Of a stretch of DNA of 64,000 nt, positions 26,117 to 33,358 are shown one piece after another. The notes under the pieces are model-generated. The model was not told where the DNA came from and searched no databases. It saw nothing but the letters and a program-made list of their open reading frames with translations. This DNA comes from Marispirochaeta aestuarii (lineage in GTDB: Bacteria; Spirochaetota; Spirochaetia; JC444; Marispirochaetaceae). Position 1 is the stretch's first letter; each line of letters opens with the position of its first letter. The position numbers were made by a program, and so were the translations under genes. The stretch spans positions 124,001 to 188,000 of the forward strand of contig NZ_MWQY01000001.1 of NCBI RefSeq assembly GCF_002087085.1. Direction: 5' to 3'.

Positions 26117-28143
26117 GTCCCCTCCATATACTGGTGAATATTTCTTGGGGGAAGGGGAAAGCGGTCAAAATAGACCCCCGCCGCCTGACTCAGGGCGGCG
26201 GTGAATGCGGGGGGAATCATGATGTAGGGCAGATCTCCGATACCGGAGGAAAACTTCTGCCGGGAACCGCGGTTGAAGCTGATTTCCACCGGGGGTATGT
26301 CCTTGAGCTTCGGGAGATGAAATGGGGATTCCGAGGTTTCCAGATTCTGCAGGTTTACCGTGCAGCCTTCCACAGCATGCAGGATGCCGGTTTCCAGGAC
26401 GCTTTCGGCCCGGTGGCGGTGGAGAACTTCGCCGCAGTCCACAGCCACCCAGACCCCCCGAACGCTCTTTTCCAGCAGTATGGGATCGAGTTCCAGTTCC
26501 ACCACGCAGGCCGCCCAGCTTCTGGCGGCATAGGGACTTCCCTGAAGCTGGGATTCCTCCCAGCGCCCTTTCGCGGGTAGCCTGAACGACCTGGAGGCTT
26601 CTAGGGGCAGGGGGTTCCGGAAGCGTTTTTTCTGAATGGCCTCGCAGCATCGCTCCACCAGCCGGTACACCACCGTGATGTTTCTGGAAAGTCCCGACGG
26701 CCCGCTCTCCGGAATGCGGTCGGTGTCGTCATTGATGATATGGACCCCGCTCCGGGGAATCCCCAGGATTTCCGCCGCCCGGCGCCGTGCGAGGGATGCT
26801 GTTTTATGCATACCCGAAAGGCCGGAGGTAAAGATGTAGAGGTCTCCTTCCGACTCCAGCCGGGCTGTGACTTTGAAGCGTTCTGTCTCTTCTCCCCGTC
26901 CGAAGAAGCCGTTCCCCTGATAGACCCCGGCGATTCCGATTCCCCGGAGAGGACGGTTTTCCTGCTCGGGACTGCTGCGCCGTTTTTTCGCCAGCTCGTA
27001 GGCGGCATGTTTGCGGCTGAAATCCGAAGCCGCAGCGACTTTGGTGAGGAGTTCCGGCAGAGGGCTCTCCTTTTCATCCAGGTTCCGGAGCTTCCAGTTG
27101 AGAGGATCCGTCTGGGATACCTCGGCTATCAGGCTGGCATGGGTCTCGGAGGCAAAGAAACAGCCCGCAAGACCCGCTCCCGGAGAAAAGTCCAGGGGGC
27201 GCCGGGTTGTTTCTATGAGCCGGGTTGTAACGGAGACGTTTTTGCAGTTGTAGTTTCCCGCCGCCGCCGAGGAAGCCCTCTGCAGGGCTTCTTCGGAATA
27301 GACGGGGAAGGCCCCGGATTCAAGGTTAACCGTCACGTCGATGGCAGCCAGGTCGCCGTTCTTGTCCACCGCGGAGCGATGTTCTATGGCCACCGGGGTC
27401 CCCCGGGGACCGTGATGGAGGAGCTCATTGGCGCTGAGGATCAGTTTGCAGCTTTTTCCGGAAACCTGTGCCGCCAGGGCCGCGTAGGCCGCCAGAAAGG
27501 AGGGGTACCAGAGTTTCTCGTCAAACTGGGCGCTGAAGGCGGTGCGGCGTACGGTAACATCGGTCGGTCGTATATCAAGAACTCCGGCTACCGTTGATCG
27601 CACATGGTGCAGCCACTGGGTAGACGAGTAGACCACGAGGCGTCCTTCTTCATAACGGGCGAATGCTCCCTGGGCATCCAGGGACCAGGGGAGGGTTTCG
27701 TCCACATAATAACTGCCCTCGAGGATCTGAAAGGCCTCCTTCAGAACCTTTTCGGGGTTTCCCCGGCTGAGTCGATGCTCTTTGATGATCTGTTTCTCGA
27801 AAAAGTTCTCGAAAGAAGGCAGCACCGTAATGTCCCGGTAATCGATGCTTACATAGCCGGCGAACTCTTCCATCTCCTGCCGGTTATTGCCGGCGATCAG
27901 GAGCACCGGCTGGCCGAGGTAGTGGATTGTTCCTTCCGCCAGAATGGGGATTTTTCCCGAGGAGAGGTGGATACAGTTCTCTCCCGGAATATCCTGGGCC
28001 CCCAGCACGAGCATTCCGTCGGGGGGGTCAGGGTAGCTGATCAGGTTGATTTTACCCCGTTCAACCTGGGATCGCAGGATGGATACATGGAGCATGGGGG
28101 AGTCGAAGTAGTCGTCTATGTACTGAATGCGCCGTTGTTCCAT
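26113..28143 (-). CDS. Divergent xanthine-dehydrogenase-like large subunit with altered Moco motifs
   Basis: 676 residues, shorter than the usual 750-plus. Family layout is visible: hammerhead domain with GQPVLLIAGNN, STQWLHHVRSTVAGVL, RGTPVAIEHRSAVDKNG. Three active-site signatures differ: the VGGGFGGK loop reads RTAFSAQFDEK, the AYRGxG loop reads SPGAGLAG, and the catalytic Glu motif GEPP reads GIGDLP near residue 640. The protein may therefore bind an altered cofactor or be a non-catalytic paralogue; I infer this and cannot decide. 8 nt after the aminotransferase gene and overlapping the 2Fe-2S gene. Confidence 0.75.
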   Translation of the reverse strand: MEQRRIQYIDDYFDSPMLHVSILRSQVERGKINLISYPDPPDGMLVLGAQDIPGENCIHLSSGKIPILAEGTIHYLGQPVLLIAGNNRQEMEEFAGYVSIDYRDITVLPSFENFFEKQIIKEHRLSRGNPEKVLKEAFQILEGSYYVDETLPWSLDAQGAFARYEEGRLVVYSSTQWLHHVRSTVAGVLDIRPTDVTVRRTAFSAQFDEKLWYPSFLAAYAALAAQVSGKSCKLILSANELLHHGPRGTPVAIEHRSAVDKNGDLAAIDVTVNLESGAFPVYSEEALQRASSAAAGNYNCKNVSVTTRLIETTRRPLDFSPGAGLAGCFFASETHASLIAEVSQTDPLNWKLRNLDEKESPLPELLTKVAAASDFSRKHAAYELAKKRRSSPEQENRPLRGIGIAGVYQGNGFFGRGEETERFKVTARLESEGDLYIFTSGLSGMHKTASLARRRAAEILGIPRSGVHIINDDTDRIPESGPSGLSRNITVVYRLVERCCEAIQKKRFRNPLPLEASRSFRLPAKGRWEESQLQGSPYAARSWAACVVELELDPILLEKSVRGVWVAVDCGEVLHRHRAESVLETGILHAVEGCTVNLQNLETSESPFHLPKLKDIPPVEISFNRGSRQKFSSGIGDLPYIMIPPAFTAALSQAAGVYFDRFPLPPRNIHQYMEGT

Positions 28144-28151
28144 ACAGCCCT

Positions 28152-29330
28152 TTATTCCGCTTTACAACCATTCTTGACCGCCTGTATCACCCTGTCAACC
28201 TGGGCATCGTTCATACCCGGATAGATGGGCAGGCTCAGGCAGCGGGAATAGGCATCCATGGCATTGGGAAAGTCTCCGGGAGAAAAGGCGTAGCGGTCCC
28301 GGTAGTAGGGCATCAGATGGAGGGGGATGTAGTGAACGGAGGTGCCGACACCCCGGCGTCGCAGGGATTCAATCAGATTGTCCCGGTTTATCCGGGAATC
28401 CCGGGATACCTTGAGGATGTAGAGATGCCAGGCATGGTCCCCGGAGGTCCGGGGTATATCCAGTTCAGGCATCTCCCGGAAGGCTTCGGTATAGGCTGCG
28501 GCAATCTCCTTTCTGCGGGCGAGAAAGGTCTCCGCTTTTTCCAGCTGGACCCTGCCCAGGGCCGCCGCCAGGTCGGTCATGTTGTACTTGTACCCCGCTT
28601 CCACCACCGAGTAGGCCCACTGGGCCCTGTCCGAGGTGTAGCGGTCCCATATACTGCGGTCGATTCCATGGAGACGCATGGTACGTATGCGTTCGGCGAT
28701 TTTATCGTTGTCCGTCACAACCATACCGCCTTCGCCGGTGGTTATGGTCTTGGTTGCGTAGAAGGAGTATACCCCGGTATCTCCCGATGTTCCTGTCCAG
28801 CGGCCGTCGTCAGATCTGACCGGAAAAGCGTGGGCGGCGTCTTCGACAATGGCGAGGCCGAACTCTCCGGCGATACTTTGAAGTTCCGTCATCCCGCAGG
28901 CTTCGCCGCCGATATGCACAGGTATGAGGGCCTTGAGTCTGTGGCCGTTTTTTTCTGCAGCACGGAGGGTTTCCCGCAGAATCCGGGGGTCGATATTGAA
29001 GCCTCCGGGAGTGATGTCCGAAAAGACGAGCTCCGCCCCCAGGTAGCGTACAACCTCGGCGGTGGCGGTAAAGGTGTAGGGACTGGTCACCACGGTGTCG
29101 CCGGGGCCGATACCCAGGGCTTCCAGGGAGAGGTGCAGTCCCGCGGTGGCGGAATTGAGGGCCAGGGCGCAGGTGCTGCCCACTTTCGAGGCGAACTCCG
29201 CCTCGAAGGCCTGAGTCTCTTTTCCGGTGGTAAGCCAGCCGGAGCGCAGGACCTTCAGCACCGCCTCCTCTTCTTCCCGGCCGATGGAGGGCAGGGCAAA
29301 GGGGATAAACTCAGTACCGGGGTTCGTCAT
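28152..29330 (-). CDS. DegT/DnrJ/EryC1/StrS sugar aminotransferase
   Basis: PLP enzyme that aminates keto-sugar nucleotides, typically the product of a 4,6-dehydratase as encoded just upstream. 392 residues: SGWLTTGKETQAFE, SPYTFTATAE, VEDAAHAFP with the PLP-binding Asp, and YATKTITTGEGGM with the Schiff-base Lys near 195. The start MTNPGTEF (29330) overlaps the dehydratase 3' end by 20 nt; the longer reading from 29417 runs deep into that gene and is less likely. The pairing suggests an amino-deoxysugar for glycoconjugates. Confidence 0.9.
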   Translation of the reverse strand: MTNPGTEFIPFALPSIGREEEEAVLKVLRSGWLTTGKETQAFEAEFASKVGSTCALALNSATAGLHLSLEALGIGPGDTVVTSPYTFTATAEVVRYLGAELVFSDITPGGFNIDPRILRETLRAAEKNGHRLKALIPVHIGGEACGMTELQSIAGEFGLAIVEDAAHAFPVRSDDGRWTGTSGDTGVYSFYATKTITTGEGGMVVTDNDKIAERIRTMRLHGIDRSIWDRYTSDRAQWAYSVVEAGYKYNMTDLAAALGRVQLEKAETFLARRKEIAAAYTEAFREMPELDIPRTSGDHAWHLYILKVSRDSRINRDNLIESLRRRGVGTSVHYIPLHLMPYYRDRYAFSPGDFPNAMDAYSRCLSLPIYPGMNDAQVDRVIQAVKNGCKAE

Positions 29331-30786
29331 CGGGGACCTCGAAGCTTGGAATATGCCTCGCCAGGGTGGAACGGAGGACCCGGCGGTCACGGAAGGTTTC
29401 GGGCTTGAGGGGATCAAAGAAACAGACCGGCTTCAGGTCACGGATCAGATCATCCAGGCTGCCCGTGATTCTGCTGCGATGCCTGAGTCTCAGAATCCGC
29501 TGAAAATCGGTGGCCTCCCCGGTTTCACCTTCCGCCCACAGTCGTTCGCTCAGTTTTTCCCCCTGCCGGAGGCCGATGTAATTAATGGGAATATCCGTTC
29601 CCGGTTCGTACCCGTAAAAACGGATCATCTGCTCCGCCAGCTCCCGTATGGGTACCGGTTCTCCCATATCCAGTACGTAGAGATCCCCTCCGGTTCCCAG
29701 ACCTCCCGATTTCAGCACCAGGGAGACGGCTTCGGGGATCGTCATGAAGTAACGGGTTGCCCTGGGGTCCGTGATGGTTACCGGTCCCCCTTTGAGAATC
29801 TGCTTCTTGAAGAGGGGCACGATGCTTCCCCGGCTGTCCAGTACGTTTCCGAAACGGACAACCATAAAGTGCTGATCGCCGTTGTTCCTGGCGAGGGCGA
29901 GCTCTTCGGATATCATCTTGGAGGCGCCGTATACATAACGGGGTTCCACCGCCTTGTCGGTGGAGATCAGTACCAGCCTGGGCACAGCGCTTTCCCGCAC
30001 CGCCTCCACCAGATGGAGGGTCCCGAAAACGTTGTTCTTGATTACCTCTACGGGATTGCTCTCCGCCATGGGAACGTGCTTGTAGGCGGCACAGTGAAAA
30101 ATAATGTCCGCCTTGAGGCGCTGGATTATGAAGCGGGTATATTCCCTGTCCTTGAGGTCTCCCACCACCGGTACCAGGGTGGCCTTTTCTCCGACTCCCT
30201 CTTCCTGGAGGATCTTCAGCTCCTTTTCAATCTCATAGACGTTGTTCTCGCCGTTGTCGAAAAGGTAGAGACGTTCCGCCCCCGCGGACAGGAGCTGCCG
30301 GGAAAGTTCCGAACCGATGCTTCCCCCCGCACCGGTTATCAATACCCGCTTGTCCCGCAGGTAACTGAGGGTCTCCTTAAGGGGAATACGGACGGGTGTG
30401 CGTCCAAGAAGATCTTCCACGGCAATCTCCCTGGTCTGTATCAGATGAGCGTCGCCGTCGATTATCTGTGCCAGGTTGGGAAGAATGCGGATGCGGTCAA
30501 AGGAAGCGGAAGAGAGATGTTCGTAGATGGTCGTGAGCTGGTCGTTCGTGGCTCCCGGAATTGCGATCAGGGCCTCATCCGCGGGACGGGTCTCAAAAAT
30601 TTTGCTGATACGGGCAATGGGGCCCAGAACGGGGATATCATCAACCTTGGTGCCGATTTTCCCGGGATCATCGTCCAGGAAGGCGACAAGCCGGCCAAAG
30701 GTTCCCTTGGTCTTTATCTCTTCCGCGATTTTGCGGCCTGCGAAGCCTGCGCCCACTATATATATGGTTCTACCGCTTTTTTGCAT
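29311..30786 (-). CDS. Nucleoside-diphosphate-sugar 4,6-dehydratase/epimerase, CapD/FlaA1-like
   Basis: 491 residues without the N-terminal membrane helices of WbpM/PglF proteins. It has an N-terminal CoA-binding-like Rossmann domain (IYIVGAGFAGRKIAEEI), then the SDR domain with GAGGSIGSELSRQL near 155, ISTDKAVEPRYVYGASK near 285, and IGLRQGEKLSERLW. The catalytic YxxxK is intact (Tyr where many membrane dehydratases have Met), which is closer to FlaA1-type enzymes. Probable product: a UDP-4-keto-6-deoxy-hexose for the next enzyme. Starts 2 nt after the NusG-like gene. Confidence 0.87.
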   Translation of the reverse strand: MQKSGRTIYIVGAGFAGRKIAEEIKTKGTFGRLVAFLDDDPGKIGTKVDDIPVLGPIARISKIFETRPADEALIAIPGATNDQLTTIYEHLSSASFDRIRILPNLAQIIDGDAHLIQTREIAVEDLLGRTPVRIPLKETLSYLRDKRVLITGAGGSIGSELSRQLLSAGAERLYLFDNGENNVYEIEKELKILQEEGVGEKATLVPVVGDLKDREYTRFIIQRLKADIIFHCAAYKHVPMAESNPVEVIKNNVFGTLHLVEAVRESAVPRLVLISTDKAVEPRYVYGASKMISEELALARNNGDQHFMVVRFGNVLDSRGSIVPLFKKQILKGGPVTITDPRATRYFMTIPEAVSLVLKSGGLGTGGDLYVLDMGEPVPIRELAEQMIRFYGYEPGTDIPINYIGLRQGEKLSERLWAEGETGEATDFQRILRLRHRSRITGSLDDLIRDLKPVCFFDPLKPETFRDRRVLRSTLARHIPSFEVPDDEPRY

Positions 30787-30788
30787 TC

Positions 30789-31334
30789 CTATTTTTCTTC
30801 TTCCGATGATGTTTCGATCAGTTCAAAACCGAAATCTACCATAAAAGAGTCTTCGTACATATTCAAGCGGACTTTCGCCCTTCGTTTTCGTCTGTCCACT
30901 TTGATAATTCTGCCTTCAAGGCCTTTCAGGGGGCCTTCCTTGACCTGTATCCGGTTGTTCTCATCAAAGCGTACCTTTGACGCCGCAACCGTTTCCCCGT
31001 GCTCGAGAAAATGGAGGAGTGTCCGGCGGTCTTCCCCGTGGAGGGGTTCGATGTTGGTGTTCGACTTGAGAAACTTGTAAATCCCCTGAACGGGCCGCAG
31101 GGCCCAGTAGACCTCCGGTTCCAGCTTCTCAGCTTCAATGAAGAGATATCCCGGGTAGATTGCGGTGGTTTCCTTCCGCGTTTTTCCCCGCCGTCGGATC
31201 ATAAGGGTTCGCTGAGGGAAAAGCAGACGTCCATAGTTCTCTTCATCCAGTCCCGCCACGCGCATCGCCGCCCGGGCAAGTTTGAGGGCCCTGGCTTCTC
31301 CCCGGGTTTGAACCTGCAGTACAAAATACTCCAT
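30789..31334 (-). CDS. NusG paralogue (RfaH/LoaP/UpxY-type antiterminator)
   Basis: 181 residues from MEYFVLQVQ: an NGN domain with AIYPGYLFIEAEKL and LRPVQGIYKFL, and a C-terminal KOW domain (VKEGPLKGLEGRIIKVDRRKRRAKV). Housekeeping NusG normally sits in the secE/rplK region, so this is a specialised paralogue. Such proteins usually head a polysaccharide operon and help RNA polymerase through it; that fits its place as first gene here. The start has no clear Shine-Dalgarno. A weak promoter (TTGATC at 31375-31370, TAATGT at 31351-31346) would leave a leader of about 5 nt. Confidence 0.85.
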   Translation of the reverse strand: MEYFVLQVQTRGEARALKLARAAMRVAGLDEENYGRLLFPQRTLMIRRRGKTRKETTAIYPGYLFIEAEKLEPEVYWALRPVQGIYKFLKSNTNIEPLHGEDRRTLLHFLEHGETVAASKVRFDENNRIQVKEGPLKGLEGRIIKVDRRKRRAKVRLNMYEDSFMVDFGFELIETSSEEEK

Positions 31335-31415
31335 TGATGATGGGCACATTACCACGGATATGGAAAAGCGATCAAGTCGGAAAAAAAGCAGTCGATACTA
31401 GAACCGGAGGTATCC

Positions 31416-31946
31416 ATGGTTCGTCGTTTGCCAGGCATCGTGTTAGTTCTTGTCTTCTGCGGGGCTGCTCTTTACAGTGATGCGGTTCTTATTTTCACCA
31501 CCAATTCCCTGGATCCTGAACGTCTGTCGGTGATGGAACTGCAGTCGGCCGTGGAGGACGGAGCAATGGCGGCGCTCTTCGACGCAGGACACATTGTGTT
31601 CAATGCCGGAGTGGTTGCCGGGAATCCCAGGTTGAAGGGGCCTTCCGACAGACTCTCCATGAGGATGGCAAAAAGCGGCGGAGCCCTCTTTTTACTGGAG
31701 ATCGATCTGCTTTACGAAGAGCCTGAAACAGACGAGGAACAACTGAATGCCCCTTCGGCGCAGTATCGTCTTTATGATGTTATGCAGGATACGCTGCTGA
31801 CCCAGGGGAGCCTTTCCCCCGGGGATGTCAGGAACCGTGAGGATGCCGGTCCGGAAGAACTCAGTACAGCCCTTGGCAGTGCCATCGCCGATCATGCGGT
31901 TTCGATGCTGCGGCGTCAGGGAAACGGGGAGGCCGGCGATGTATGA
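31416..31946 (+). CDS. Hypothetical secreted protein
   Basis: 176 residues with an N-terminal hydrophobic signal (LPGIVLVLVFCGAALYSDA), probably cleaved near residue 22 and periplasmic. No lipobox is obvious, since the Cys lies inside the hydrophobic core. The rest is acidic, with no family I recognise; AVEDGAMAALFDAGHIVFNAG resembles small periplasmic domains but is not diagnostic. GGAGG precedes ATG. It is 15 nt before the SPOR-domain gene, so the pair is probably co-transcribed. Confidence 0.7.
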   Translation: MVRRLPGIVLVLVFCGAALYSDAVLIFTTNSLDPERLSVMELQSAVEDGAMAALFDAGHIVFNAGVVAGNPRLKGPSDRLSMRMAKSGGALFLLEIDLLYEEPETDEEQLNAPSAQYRLYDVMQDTLLTQGSLSPGDVRNREDAGPEELSTALGSAIADHAVSMLRRQGNGEAGDV

Positions 31947-31961
31947 TGAGGAGACAAATGT

Positions 31962-33329
31962 ATGATCAGGACGACAGCTAAAGTTCTTATATTCAGCATA
32001 TTATTCTCTCTGATTTCCTTTTCCCTTTTTTCTCAGTCCGAATGGGAGGGTACCACCGCCATGGGACGCTATGGGGAGTTTCCTTCCTCGGGGCTCTACG
32101 GGGCCTCCAATTCCTTTCCCCGGAATACCCTGGTGGAGGTGGAGAACCTGGAGACAGGTATGTCCGCCACCGTTCTCATTGTCGATCGTCTGGATGATCC
32201 GGGGCTGTTTCTGCTTCTTTCCCGGGAGGCTGCCGAGAATCTCGGCATCGAGGATGACCAGATCGTCCGGTCCCGGGTACAACTGGCGGATAACTCACGG
32301 CGTCTTTCCATAGAGGACAAGGACCGTCCCTATCATCCCGACCCGGATATCAACCCCGGTGCGGAGGATGAGCTCTCCTTCCTGGACCGCTACGCGGCTA
32401 CAGAGGCTGCACCCGGGACAGCGCCTGTTCCCCCGGCAGCCCTGGCTGTTGTTCCGCCGGAACCGGAAGAGACCGGGGATACAGAAGAGTCCCCGGCCCG
32501 ACCTGAACCCGAAGCAGCAGCTGAAGCGCCTCCGGCGGTGGTGGCGGACATCGCAGTGGAGCCGGAGCCTGAACCTGAGGCCCCTGAATTGACCGAAACT
32601 GCCGAACTGGACGAAGGACCTCGTGTTGAAGAGCTCGTGGCCACCGCCCCGGAAGAGGATGTCCCGGATCTTCCCCTGGCCGAACCGGAGCTGAAGGACC
32701 AGGCAGTCGCAATGGGAATAACGGACAACCTCTACGGTGCGGCTCCCGGCGAGGAGGAACTCGCACTGGGCGAGCTCCCGGTACCTTCCGAGGCTGCTGA
32801 ACGGGAAGCCGCCATTGCCGAGCAGTTTCCCCTGCCTCAGCCCCCCTACAACGGAGAAGAGGAGAGCTTCGTTGCCGCCGTTCCACGGCTGATCGAGGAA
32901 CCCCGGCTGGAAGCTGAAGAGGAGCCCGCGGAAGAAGAGATGGCCGCCGCACCTGCGGAGGAGCCTCAGGGCGAGACCGTGGTGGTGCTGGAACCCGCGG
33001 AAGCCCGGCCGCCTGAACCCTCTGAAGGGGAGGAGTCGAAGGCCTTGGTCCAGGCTGAAAAGGAAGAGGTCGAAACCCTGGATGTGCCCACGGCTCTTCA
33101 GGTTGAACCCGACTCCCTCTATCTTCAGCTGGGGGTCTACACCTCGCCGGTAAGCGCCGAATCCACGGCGGCACGTTTTAAAGGTACCTATCCGGTGCTG
33201 GTATTGAATCAGGATAACGCCTATTATAAGGTTCTGGTCGGTCCCTTATCGCCGGATGAAAGCGGAGCCCTCCTGATGAACTTCAGGGCCAGGGGGTTTC
33301 GGGACGCCTTTATCCGCAAAGGGTACTGA
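31962..33329 (+). CDS. RlpA-like/SPOR-domain envelope protein with a long acidic linker
   Basis: 455 residues. A signal peptide (VLIFSILFSLISFSLFSQ) is followed by a beta-barrel domain of the RlpA type (GLYGASNSFPRNTLVEVEN, near 40-105). Residues about 130-370 form a Pro/Glu/Ala-rich, low-complexity linker. The end (LYLQLGVYTSPVSAES to the terminal RKGY) is a SPOR domain, which binds denuded septal peptidoglycan. A role in septum cleavage or cell-wall remodelling is a reasonable inference. GAGGAG lies before ATG 31962. ligA follows after 29 nt. Confidence 0.8.
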   Translation: MIRTTAKVLIFSILFSLISFSLFSQSEWEGTTAMGRYGEFPSSGLYGASNSFPRNTLVEVENLETGMSATVLIVDRLDDPGLFLLLSREAAENLGIEDDQIVRSRVQLADNSRRLSIEDKDRPYHPDPDINPGAEDELSFLDRYAATEAAPGTAPVPPAALAVVPPEPEETGDTEESPARPEPEAAAEAPPAVVADIAVEPEPEPEAPELTETAELDEGPRVEELVATAPEEDVPDLPLAEPELKDQAVAMGITDNLYGAAPGEEELALGELPVPSEAAEREAAIAEQFPLPQPPYNGEEESFVAAVPRLIEEPRLEAEEEPAEEEMAAAPAEEPQGETVVVLEPAEARPPEPSEGEESKALVQAEKEEVETLDVPTALQVEPDSLYLQLGVYTSPVSAESTAARFKGTYPVLVLNQDNAYYKVLVGPLSPDESGALLMNFRARGFRDAFIRKGY

Positions 33330-33358
33330 CAGAATAAACCGGAGAACAAGAGAGACTG

